Source of the DNA: Acanthaster planci
Lineage: Eukaryota; Echinodermata; Asteroidea; Valvatida; Acanthasteridae
DNA: 64,000 nt
Assembly (NCBI RefSeq): GCF_001949145.1
Contig: NW_019091500.1
Span: 405,389 to 469,388 of the forward strand
Reading direction: 5' to 3'
This document shows positions 37,090 through 48,289 of this stretch, piece by piece. Position 1 is the first letter of the stretch, and each line of letters starts with the position of its first letter. Both the position numbers and the translations under genes were made by a program. The notes under the pieces are model-generated. The model did not search any database, was not told the DNA's origin, and saw nothing but the letters and a program-made list of their open reading frames with translations.

Positions 37090-38800
37090 ACCAACAGATT
37101 TTAAGTCTTAAAAAGGCACTCTCTCCTGAGCATTTACGTCTGTGATGAATTTACCCTCTTCATCCAGAAGGTCAGGCACTTCTTAATAGTTCCAATCTAC
37201 TGCTGAATGCGCCAATTGTTTCAGGGAAATAGTTCGTTTACCCGAAATGCGAGAAATCTTGAGAGCATTAAGTTCCAGGAACGTCAGCTAAATCAATTAC
37301 ATTTTATCAGCTTTTAGGCTTACCAAAACATTGAGTTCAGGTTTCAAGAGGTCATTTGGAATGCCTGATTATGTGCTCTTCAGTTTAAAAAATACCACTT
37401 ATTAACAACTCAACTTTTCAATGCAACTTTCCAGTTTATACTGCCTCTTTAACCGTTGAATTATTGCTTACAGCTATCTGCCACTCGTGTCGATAGCTTT
37501 TAAAATCCCTGAGAATGGAAAGGATATGTGCTGAAAAGAAAGCATTGAGACGGAGGTCATGGATAAACCTGGCGTTTGTACACTGACTTATCGGTACCTA
37601 GCAAACCTGTCAAAATGATGTAAAGTGCATTGATGATTGATTTGTTTCAAAGTAGCTGTCTGGTTCAGGGGTTTTGGTCGAACGACTTTACACTGACCCC
37701 ATACGACACTTTGTTTGCCGTACAAAACCCTATTTGTGTATTTTTGTTGCACGTTTCTTCAACAGCATTGAACGTGCCTCCCATTTTTTGAATGCTTTTA
37801 AATGTAGGTTTCAGGGTGAACTTATATTTAGAAAATTCAGAAACTGTCAGCAGTGAGTTCAAGATAATTTTTGTAATACCAACGGTCTTGTCAAGTACCG
37901 TAGTGTATAACAATGTACAGGTGAATTGCGTATATGTACGCGCAGGACGATTTGGGACAGGATCTACAATTTTAAACTGTTGGCTGCTAATTTGATCAGA
38001 GCATCAAACTTATGTTTTTCTAAATATTTTACAATCTAACAACTTCAGGCAGACTTGAATCCGCCGGGAGGCAGTATCTATTTCATCATCCAAATCCATC
38101 TGCTTGCGGACGTTCTTTATGTGAGCATAAATCACACAAAAACCTGACTGACGGGTCAACTGCGGCTACTCCGTGGGGGTGGTCAGACGTGCCTGTACTT
38201 CCCAGATAATTTGTTATCGAAAAATTCTAAGTGTCATGGACGATGGTGAAATAAATGCTTCTTTATTTTATGGATCAAATCTTGCGACAATAACTGGCAA
38301 GTGACACTTAGGTAAGACCACAAGGCCTGCTATCATTCTTGACTTTTCATTTTATAAAAACTAATCTTGAGATAACCCAGTGACCATTCGACAAACTGTT
38401 AACCACAAGGCCTATTTATTCCCAACTTTTCATTTTGAAAGCAAGAGTTGTATCTGAACTTCTGTACAACCGTTGTTGCAGGGATCCTCACATTGTAGCT
38501 CCGCCTCTGAAAAGTTATTTTCCGCTCTTTTTGTCTGTTCTTTACCCTTGACAAATTGACACTGTGTAAGAGTCGTTTATGGGTTTCCATCTACGACATG
38601 CTAAAAACAAAGGTTACGTCAAGTAAGTAGTAATTGGTGGATATTTTTAAGCGATGACTCACATGCAGGCTTATTTCCCGTGTGAGGTCTGGCTAGCGTG
38701 TGACTGGTCATACAGATCCATCGCTCACAAGCCGTACATTCCGTCAAGATAAACTTCAGAAAGACCTTTTCTTGTGTAAAAGTGCTCCCACCTGAAAGTT
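37090..38800. other. Divergent intergenic DNA between the Ig gene and the secreted-protein gene
   Basis: No exon is recognisable. It presumably carries the promoters of both flanking genes. I see no clear TATA box or strong motif cluster. Confidence 0.5.
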
Positions 38801-38809
38801 TCGGCGATA

Positions 38810-40085
38810 ATGAATCGGTCCCGCGTAGTGTTATTTTTTTCTGCTACTTTTTTGCTGGTGTTAGTTCATGGCGCACATGGGTGTAGGCGGCTGGGAACCA
38901 GTGGCAGTATACCTCCGAAAGGTCAAGGACCAACGCAAGGTACGTGAGACCTGAAGTGAAACGAAGTAAAACCGATAATAAGATCAGTTTTTCGTCATAA
39001 CTTCTCCTTAGGTCAAGGACTGCAAAGTGGCTCATCTGAAGACGTTTCATTATAGAAAACACTTATTGTTGTTTGCCACTTGAAGAGACTAATTCCACAG
39101 ATTGCGACAAAGTTTTTTCCCAAGATGCCATTTTTGTCCAAATGCACTTCTTCGTTGGTTATGTTAAAAGGGAAGTGTATCATGGACTCAATTATTTAGT
39201 CACAATAAACGTGCATTTTATGATCAACATCGTTACATAAATACTTTCAGCGAATTTCTCCATCACTCAATAAATTAAGTTGGTTTTTGGTGTATTTGTC
39301 TCCAGATCCAATCTCCGATGTGTGGCTTGGTCGACTGCCATTTTTTAGCTACATGTGCGGTTGGCCTAATGACACCGTAAAAGGAGGAATGGTTCGCAGG
39401 CAGGTCATCGACCCCTTCCAGTTGATCCCAAGAAATCTGGATCCGATCCACACACTGGTAATGCTTGTTGACTCGAATGTTCCACGATGATAAAGAATTG
39501 GAACGTGTAAAACCTAGTAAAACCTAGCCCGAGGACAGGAAAGTGAGAATATGTTCCAGGGATATCAAGTAAGAGGCCAACAATGTCGAAATCTGAAGCC
39601 AGTCGGCGCGGAGTTAAAAAAGAAAAAAGAAAAAAGAATGCTGTCATTGCCGTGCGGTGATCCACCAAAACCAAATCGAAAAGTCGAAAAGCAATAGTTT
39701 AGGGGTGTTCAATGCTTGAAAGCTGGAAAGTTCTAACATAATTTTGTTATTAAAAGTGACATGATTTCAATTCCAAGTTAGATTTCCATTATAACATACT
39801 CGTTTTTATTTCAATTTCAAGGTGTATTTCCGTGGAGAGGTGTACGAGTGGGGACAAGGTTTGTTGCGATCATACGCCCGAGGTACCCTAGGCCGCGACC
39901 CACACGGTTGCCCGATCCACTGGAGCCTTTACGGTCAGAGTAATTGTACATCCTCAGAGGTAAAAGAGGTTGCAGCGAGCTATCTGTCCCATTATGGATC
40001 CTACAACCTGCTAAGTAATAACTGTCATAGCTTCACGGAAAGACTGAACCAGAAGTTACTGAGTGGGGATTGTAGGCCTTTCTGA
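38810..40085 (+). CDS. Secreted small protein, candidate permuted papain-like (PPPDE/LRAT/NlpC-type) fold
   Basis: Exons 38810-38939, 39306-39457 and 39822-40085 join with matching phases and encode 181 aa. The start gives an immediate signal peptide, with hydrophobic VVLFFSATFLLVLV (6-19) and likely cleavage after HGAHG (20-24). A low-complexity linker follows, then RLPFFSYMCGW, DPIHTLVYFRGEVYEWGQGL with His92, and at the end YNLLSNNCHSF with Cys162. A conserved-looking His on an early strand and a later Cys in a YNLL..NCH context is the order found in circularly permuted papain-fold families (DeSI/PPPDE, LRAT, some NlpC/P60). It also has C61, C124, C136 and C178, which could form disulfides outside the cell. 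I do not recognise a named orthologue, and function is not assigned. AATAAA at 40388-40393 may end the transcript. Confidence 0.8.
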
Positions 40086-40387
40086 AGACTTCCGTGAAAC
40101 TACAGAAACCTCGTGTGGCAGCCATCTTGCAGGGAAGTTCTTTTGTTCCATAGGGAAACCCCCTTTGTCCATACCCTTTGGAGCAAGAACGCTTGCCTGT
40201 ATAAGATGGTAGCCAAGCAAAGGATCAGTAGCATGAAAAAAAGTATCAAGAAACTCCAACAAATGGAATGTAATTTAGAAAAGTGAACTTCTCCCTTCCT
40301 AGATATCAAGAAGTCAAGTGAACAAGTTCGTCCAGGGGATGATCGATGGGAGGGCCAGAATTTCAAGGTTGGGTAAAGGTGACTAAT

Positions 40388-40393
40388 AATAAA
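40388..40393 (+). terminator. Candidate polyadenylation signal of the secreted-protein gene
   Basis: AATAAA about 300 bp after the stop codon, the first canonical hexamer on the plus strand there. Only position and sequence support it. Confidence 0.4.
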
Positions 40394-40704
40394 ACAGTAA
40401 TGCCACAAGAGATCGATTTTCAACCTTGGTTTTTATGTTTGCATCCATGCATTTTTTATTACGTAATTATTGATAACAGGAAGTTGGAGCCTAGTGATTC
40501 ACACACCGACTTGCTTTATTCCCTGATTGTCACTTTTGCACACCAAATTTTAGAAACTGCCTCACGCGGAAATGATCAATAATGGCATGAGTCACATTTT
40601 GCCGACTGTTGATTCAGTACGGTGTCCAGAAACCGTCGCGTAAGCTTTCTGTGAGTGCGCCCTCATTTGACAGCCAGTGACCACTGAGTAACTTATTTTA
40701 CATA

Positions 40705-41169
40705 GGCTGAGTTCGGGCGGCTTCTCCCCGTATGTTCACGAACAGCTCGATTTGTTGTTCGTGGGGTGGCCGCTCGAACGCTGGGAACAAACAACCGGTT
40801 ATTACAAGCAACATGCAACATGGCGGCGTCGATGTACGTTGTTCGAGACTTAAGGTTTGGATGGGCTGAATTCCTTTCTATATAAACAGGAACATTCATT
40901 TCTGTGTTTCGGAAAATAATTAATGTTAATTTTTTCAGAAATTCCCATTGTCTACATGGTCTATGGCTTTGGAAGCCATCTGTCTACTTTTTGCAGCTGT
41001 TCAAAAATCAAAATCTCACGAGTTTTTCCGTGTGTTCCTGTAAAACCCTGACGAGCTGAGGAGGTGGTGTGTGATCCTGTTCCGAGAACAGTGTTCTTAA
41101 GTCGTGTTCTCGCCGTTCGAGCGTGAGAACAAGAAACCCGTATCAAGAACAGGCCGCCCGAACTCGACC
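40705..41169. mobile_element. Inverted-repeat DNA element, about 465 bp (MITE-like)
   Basis: The left end GGCTGAGTTCGGGCGGC (40705-40721) is mirrored by the right end GCCGCCCGAACTCGACC (41153-41169), which match as inverted repeats at 15 of 17 positions. Just inside, GAACA/TGTTC words recur near both ends. No transposase frame is present, so the element is non-autonomous. I could not define a target-site duplication. Confidence 0.75.
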
Positions 41170-43188
41170 AACGAGCTTGAAAGTTGACCCACGATGGCGC
41201 GCTTCCGGAACCCTTGGACAGGAAAAGTAACGTGTGCAAAGATTCTAGAATTTGTAATTTTTTTCGTTCAGTTACTTCAGTTAAAATCCAACTTGGAAAA
41301 GGGGCTTTGGAAATTTTTTTCTAGTATATCAATTTATAGAAACTGAAAAATTACCTGACCTAAAGAGAAATATTCTGCTAAAAATTGACCCATCACTTCC
41401 GAAAATCTAAAGTATATGAAGAACAGTCCAATACGGCGGTCTCGCACGCAAATGAACATTTGAAATTTTATGGTAGTTTGTCAGTAAAAGCCGAAATAAA
41501 AACAGATCAAACTATTTCACAAAACTATTTTGATTTATAAGGTAATAAACTTAAAGCATTAGTCCACTTTTACGAAAGATTCTAATATTTTATATGATTT
41601 TTGACAACAACTGTGCTATGTCAAATCGATGGAACATAGAACCTATCGACTACAGATAGGTAAATCTTTGCAACGGTTTACAATCTCATTTTTACGGGGA
41701 GTGAAAAACAAACGTGACGTGAGAGGTCGTTGATTAAATTCGTTTTTTACCCATCTCCAGGTGACTGTTCCTAATTATTAGTTGAAGAAGACAAAGGAAA
41801 CATTCCAACATGAGTGTTTCATGTGGAGTAGTTTCAGTTAGGAATTATTCTTCCAAAAGTTATTGAACGTGATATTCCTAGGACGACCCAATGTGAAGTC
41901 CCCCAATATAGGCGAACCGCGCGAGGCCTGGGGTTCAGGCACCTTTCCCGATGATGTGATGGCGCCATACAAATACCTATGCCCTGACGATTGGGAATAA
42001 TAACACAACCTTGTTACAATCATCAGGTATCTTCTTTTGAGTAAAGGCAAGCAATACAAACTAGTAATTTCTTTGGAATGTATTAATGTAATAATTACTG
42101 GAGACCCTAAACCTGACAAAACTGAGACAAAATCCAAAAGTGATTTACTTTTTACAGTTTACTGGAAATTGGAATTTCTTGTTTCTTTTGTCATTACATT
42201 GTAATTTGTAAATAAGGTTACTGCTGTGCATCCTCGGTCGATGCGAAATGATCTTTTACTTTGAGACAGTTTGTCTGCGCCCAAATTAGTTGGCTTCGAG
42301 CCACTGTATACAGGTACACATGTGGCGTACAAGTAGGCCCTATACCTGGAGCGGCTTCCTCAAATTTCCATAGACGCGTACGCTCCTGCTTGCTGCAGCC
42401 AAGACATCGTCTTCCCATGTGAAAGTTTAGCGTCCTCTATTTGCAAGATGATCTCTGGTCATTATTTTGGTTGGACGTCTCTTCGTATATTGGAGAAAAC
42501 GCCGGTTGAATGATACGATAATTATTAACTCTGTTCCGATTTGGAGACTAATGTTGTGGTCGTTCAAGGTCATAATAACTTTTCTATTACGAAAATCTTG
42601 CTTTTTGTACCGAAATTAATTATGCGTTTGAGCTTACAGCGTTGAAGAACGAAATTCAATGCACTTATTACATCTACGACTCAAAGATTATCATATATAT
42701 ATATATATTCATATGAAATAAACAGAAGATTATTAATAATATAAAAATGGTAACAGATGTACAACGCAGAATGATTATTGTCATCTGAAAATAGCCGTCG
42801 GCTGCTCAGACGCACCAGCGCGCATCATGTATGCACACGCCGCTCAGACCAGACGCACAGCTGTGCAACGATTCTCCCGCCGACTGTTTGCGGAGTTTGC
42901 GAAGATAATCCCTTCTGTAATTGCTCAATTTGTTTTATGAGAAAATGTACATCATTTCTGAATGCATACAAACAGATGGCTGGTACCGTGGGAACCCCCA
43001 AATTGAACAAAGACTTGGACATTAATACTGAGATTAGGCCTTGTCGGAAGCGGCACATATCTGTTATTGAATGCTGACATCACACCTACTGCTCTCTAAG
43101 TCGTTATGTAACCCGCTTTCCCACGAATATTAATTATTGAAACAATATAGACCTAATGACGGTTGATGGGCATATTGTTGCTGTCGTT
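41170..43188. other. Gene-poor DNA
   Basis: No recognisable exon. A short (AT)n tract lies at about 42694-42708. Open frames at 41838-42137 and 42778-43077 match nothing known to me. Confidence 0.5.
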
Positions 43189-43420
43189 CAGTGGCGTAAC
43201 CAGGAACTTCTCTTGGGCCTGGTTATTTTTAAGTGTAAGAGGCAATTCCCATTTGATTCAAAGCCTTAAATAGGTCTAAGTCCACACTGAAGTAACGTAC
43301 ATCAACACACTACAGATGGCGTGGCGAAAGCTTCGGACCCCAAAACAATCCAAATTTTCCGGAGTGGGGTGGGGTGGGAGTAAGAGTTCGCAAGGGGGTC
43401 CCCTGTCTCCTTTTGCTACA
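43189..43420. mobile_element. Possible DNA-transposon remnant with a CAGTGGCGTAACC end
   Basis: CAGTGGCGTAACCAGG at 43189 is the kind of terminus seen in many short animal DNA transposons and is related to the CAGYGGCATAT ends of the two MITE copies in this window. G-rich sequence near 43362-43400 would be its interior or far side. I did not find a matching right end. Confidence 0.35.
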
Positions 43421-46400
43421 TAACTGTTGTCATATGATGGCGTCTTGAGTCGGTAGGTTGGACTCTAATAATTAATGTAAAGCTGTGTTTAAAAGTTATC
43501 AGAAAACCGTCTGCTTAGGCCGGTGTAATACATCAGATAAGACTCAGGCATGCAAAATGATCACTTCTGGTAGAAAGTATTCATTGTAAAAGACTTCAAG
43601 GGGAAACGCATGCGTTCCAATTCTTGGTGCCGCAATGGTATTCTTTGACGAGACCGTAGAGGTGATGAGACGAAGAAAATTGTGCAGAAATTTGCAGAGT
43701 ATTTTAGTCATGGGGCTGTCTGCTGGAAACTCCTTCCCCTTTACATGATGCTGATTATAATTTGGTCCATAATGCATTTCCAGAGTTTATAGTAGCCAGC
43801 ATACTGAAAGCAAAAATCTTTGTGCTTGGTTGCTGCCACGGAGAAAGAAGATATTGGGCCATTATCTGGCACAACAATTATATAATGATAATAGAAGGTA
43901 GTTAGGGTATAAGATCTGGTATTCGAGAAGCAGTGGAGGAACACATTGAAAAATTTCATTATTTTCTCCCCAAGAGGTACTTTTATATTTTTTTGCAAGT
44001 TTTCGATGTCCGTGTGTACATCCTTATCGAAGCAATTAAATCAACCCCTAAAATTCTGAACAAATTTGTTGCAATTTTTATACCATCAAGATGTAGATGT
44101 GGTATACACTCGAGTTTGTAAACATCCTTACAGTTTTATGATAATGTGAAGACTTTTAATCATGAGTGTCAATCTACTTGACCGTCCTTTTGGAATGACA
44201 CATGCTCATTGAGCGTGGGAAGCAGTTTGCCGTGGATTAATTAGTGAATGCAGGTGTGCTGCCCCTGCAGATGAAGATTAAAAGTGCTTCATTAATAATA
44301 AACTCGTACTACAAGTCTCTGGTCGGTTGTCAGACAACTCATAAACAGAACACTACTTGTGATCACATGTGAAATTGCTGTACTACCAGAGCCAATGAAA
44401 AATAGATGATACGACATCTGTTCACTTGCGGCATGGCTATGCCCAACAAATAAAACATGTACTTTTCTCTTGTATTAATTTGGTTGCCTTTACCATGTGC
44501 AACATACAGCAATTGTGGGTGGTGTTGTGCACATACGTATTTAGTGTTTTCAATATTCGTGTTACTTCAAAGGGAAACGTGAACCTCTCATTTTCATTCA
44601 GAGTTTCAGACAAAGATCAGGTTAATCGATGCTTGCATTTATGGTAATTCGTTTGTGCCATATTTTTCTTTGACTACACACAGCTGATTCCACAAAGAAA
44701 CTCTAAAATTGTGAACTTCCTATTCCTTAGGGTAATCTTTGTGACTGCAATGTTTTATCAGAGGTCGCTGATAACGAGAAAGGTATAACAATTAAAGCTG
44801 CGAAGGAATTTTGTATTTTGGGCTGTAGATTTTTGTCATCGCAGGCTGTTAGCAATGTTTGTTTGCAACATGGACGCAGACATAATTTACATGGAGCCAT
44901 GGAATAAGCTGGTTCTGAGACACGGCTCTTCGACAGTTTGCCCCCTTTGAATACTACAATCTCCATCACAAAGCGATGCAGTCGTAATTGTGAGATTCAT
45001 TTTTATACATGAGTGTATTCGATTTTTAATTAAATCATTTCAAGGAGGGTAGTCTCACTTTTCTAACAAAATAAATGAAATATATATCAGACGTACAAAC
45101 ATGGAGAATGATTGGAGAATAATTCAAGCAACGTATTATAAATTCATTTTATTGGATCTGTGTAGTAATTCTGCGCGAACTAAGATAATATTTTAATGGC
45201 TGAAAAAGTGCAGACTTTTTGCTATTAACATAAGCGCTCTGGATTATTTCCAGTAAATAAAAGGTTTTGGATAGTCATGGTTTGAGAATAACTTAACGAT
45301 CACCTTGATTTGCTATTCATTTTTCTATCCGGAGCTTTGGTAATCAGATTCTATTTTTTGGCTCATGTTGTTATTACGCCTTATTACTTGCTAACAACCC
45401 CGATGAATATTTGTATTCACCGTAATTATATTCATTAGTGTCTGGTGTTTTGAAAGATGCAACATGGTAATTATGATCGTAAGATGGCACGCAAGATCAC
45501 AGACCAATGGAACTAGTTTTTTTGCTTGAAGACATGCCCACGTATTGGAAATATCGGTACGTTTGGAAATTTGAAATTTTTTTTGGAAATACATGGCGTC
45601 AAAAACGCCATTATCGTCTGATGAATAATGATCAAATCTCTGGCTGTATCATGGCCGTATCATGACCTTATCATGGCCGTATCATGGTATTCTAAAGGGG
45701 ATCTTACTTTTTTCGTTTTCTGATACGGAAGTCATCCATCTTTTCTGTTTCTGAATATACACATCAGACTCTAAACATCACTCAGCAAATATTCAATTCA
45801 CGTTTCATGTAGTATAAGCTCGGTTTAATCAAACCCTCTTCAACAGTGTACGGTTTACGTGAGACGGTAGGTGACGCAGGGTAACTTATTCACAAAATAA
45901 ATAGGGTTGAAGACTTGAAAGAAAGAAAACATGGCATGACACACTTATTTGAAGAACACCGTTGGAACCGATTTGTTTTTCAACGTGCAACCTTTAAATA
46001 TCCAAGATGTGGAGGTCAGGCATTGAATCGTTTCTTCGCGTGTCTGAGAAATTGTCTCACATTACCTCGCTTTTCCTTCGTCTTCTCTCTCTCTCTCTTT
46101 ACCCAGCAGCAACTGTCATGTTTGTCCCTTTCTTTCCAAACTGTCTTAAAACTAATGAAAACGAACGCGAGCATTTTTTTTATCGTGGATGTTATCTTTG
46201 GAGGATTTTTTTTGGCGGGAATCGGATCCGGCGGCGCCTAGCAACTGATTTATTTCATTCACGTTATGAGGTGGAGAAGATAATAACAGGGATCGCTCCA
46301 CGTATGGATTTTGTGTTACTTTTTCCTAAACATGTTAAAGATAGTTGAGTTGCAAACTCAAACTCAGTGCATTTGTGCCTGCTAATCCATTCAAGAATCA

Positions 46401-46800
46401 ACAATTAGTTGATGTTAAAATCCAAATGTCGTGAAAAAGCCAACATCAAACTGGATTTTGTTTTTGTTCTTGGTAAATTGATGTGATTTATTTCAACAGT
46501 GAGAGGGATTAAAAACTGGACTTTCCGCCATGTCACTGTAATGTATTTTGTTATTAAGTATTATACACGATTTCAAATTTAAAAAGAGTTGGAATCCACT
46601 CTGAAGAACCTAAAAGCTATATACGTGTAGTCTGTAGGATGGTGTTCGAAGTGTTGGTGCGGTTTTTAAGATTTAATTCAGCATCCAGAAAGAAATCAAA
46701 AATTCTTTTCTAAAAGCGACGTGCACTCTTGAATTGTACAGCGATAAATTGATTAGATTTTCATAGAAGTTAAGGAGGTGATCTAGCCATCATCATATTT
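43421..46800. other. Gene-poor DNA with an 11 bp tandem repeat
   Basis: No recognisable exon. The open frames at 45915-46348 (plus strand, two overlapping frames) have no family signature and are pyrimidine-driven. An 11 bp repeat lies at 45646-45687. Confidence 0.5.
45646..45687. repeat. Short tandem repeat, 11 bp unit GTATCATGGCC
   Basis: Almost four units: GTATCATGGCC, GTATCATGACC, TTATCATGGCC, GTATCATGG. The period of 11 is constant with two substitutions. It is a small array, probably of slippage origin. Confidence 0.85.
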
Positions 46801-46814
46801 CGAAATTCTATCTA

Positions 46815-47180
46815 ATAGCGAATGGCATCTCAGCGGAGCAATACCTGTATTCGGGGTTCTTCCTTTGTACGATTCGTCATTATAGAAGCGCTAATAAAAG
46901 CAGTGCCGCAGCCCGGCAAACGGCGATAGCACGAATCCGGCCTCCGTACTCTCTCAGACTCAGGAAACGCCGAACCTGCGTCGAAGAGCGCTCCAGATAG
47001 ATGGCCTGCCGACTTCTATTCATTATCTTGTCATATTTGCCCTCCGGCAGTGCACACCTGCATGTTGGCGAAATGAAGGCAACATAAAAGCCCCATAAAA
47101 ACCCTGTGTTTTCGAGAAGCAATCGCTCAATAAAACGCCCGAGCCCCGTCATCGAAAATCTCCGGTAAACCGTTTGGAAT
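46815..47180. promoter_or_regulatory. GC-richer island with repeated AATAAAA/CATAAAA words, candidate cis-regulatory element
   Basis: This 365 bp island stands out from AT-rich flanks in base composition and CpG. It contains CTAATAAAAG (46891), ACATAAAAG and CCATAAAAAC (about 47082-47103) and CAATAAAAC (47128), all on the plus strand and all of the (C/T)(A)ATAAA type bound by Cdx and posterior Hox proteins. A CACCTG E-box is also present near 47056. No family match exists for the open frames here. Regulatory function is inference. Confidence 0.35.
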
Positions 47181-47505
47181 TCGAGCCGGGTCTGCGTAAT
47201 TACATTTCTTCTTAATCAAAAATATTGGACGCGTCTCGTGTCTACCTTGTTTCTGTGAGTTCGTGTCCACGGATGCGGCAGCCAGCGGGTATACAGGTCG
47301 ACTTCTTTGGTAATTACGCGGTGCTTTCGGTCCCCGGGCAGAGGCCGGAGGGATGGGGAAGAGACTGCATTAGGCGAGTTTCCGGCTCTACTGCACGTGT
47401 TCGGACTACGGCCAAGTTTTTTCTCGGCACACGCCATTTTACCCACTGACCTTCTCTGTTATGAGATTGGAGAAGATGGATGGAAAAGATGCGTGCTTTT
47501 ATGCC

Positions 47506-47519
47506 GTTGCCATAGCATC
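47506..47519 (+). promoter_or_regulatory. RFX X-box-like site
   Basis: GTTGCCATAGCATC differs from the RFX consensus (GTNRCC, short spacer, RGYAAC) at one position in the second half. No gene start is visible next to it, so any role would be distal. Confidence 0.25.
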
Positions 47520-47559
47520 GTAGATATGGGAAATTAGACTCTCTTGGTGACAAAGTTCA

Positions 47560-48105
47560 CAGTCTTCAAGGTATTTGATGCTTGTGCGATTATTACTTGG
47601 CTTCTTATATATTTCTGGACATATCTATAAGTTTTGAAAATACGTGTCTATTTTTCTTCTGTATCAATTTACCAATCAGTTGGCAATTCATCATAGCACT
47701 TTGATGACCAAGTTGATTATCATACGTATATCTTCTTGAAGGCGACCGAGTATAAACGTACCTGTCATAATTTGTTTTGGGAATAATTATTAGTTAGAAT
47801 CAGTGAGTAGCACAGAATTCACTACAACAAAACTGTGACTTATAAAGATCTAGTAAAAAGATCCTACAGAGTAATAAATGCATCTTAACTCAAAGTCCCT
47901 CAAACAGTATTCGGCCTGCGTGGTTTTCGAAGCTCCATTTGGGCAATACTCGTTTATATGTAATCCCAAAATGATAGACATTTGCAGTTCAGGTTTCATA
48001 AGAGCCGACCAAATTAGAGCTTTACTTGATACAATGAACATGCATGCTGTATAGAATGATGTAGTCCATTCGGAGCAAAATCATCGCAACTTAAGCGCAG
48101 ACTAA
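47560..48105. other. Gene-poor DNA
   Basis: AT-rich, with no recognisable exon, RNA or repeat boundary. Confidence 0.5.
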
Positions 48106-48286
48106 AGACCGGGTTATACTTCGCGCGAAAGCGAAAACGGACGGGAATTTGTGGGGGTTGATCAAATTTTCGCGTCACGAATTTGCAAGAATTGAACAGA
48201 TTTCAACTTGAGCGAAAATTCGCTGCAAATTTTATTAACGTCAAATTCGCTTCGCTTTCGCAGTCCATAAAGTGTGAACCGGCCTT
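48106..48286. mobile_element. MITE, about 180 bp, with terminal inverted repeats
   Basis: The left end AGACCGGGTTATACTTCGCG..CGAAAGCGAA is mirrored by the right end, which on the minus strand reads AAGGCCGGTTCACACTTTATGG and continues into CTGCGAAAGCGAA. Repeats of GCGAAA/AATTCGC make the interior self-complementary. TTAA lies at the right border and CTAA at the left, so a 4 bp target duplication is possible but not exact. Confidence 0.7.
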
Positions 48287-48289
48287 AAC

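Noticed and set aside
45915-46348. Two overlapping frames of 108 and 113 codons
   Set aside because: They share bases in different frames, are pyrimidine-driven and show no conserved motif.
46880-47152. 90-codon minus-strand frame ending in a leucine/alanine-rich stretch
   Set aside because: No recognisable family; it is better explained by low stop density in a GC-richer non-coding island.
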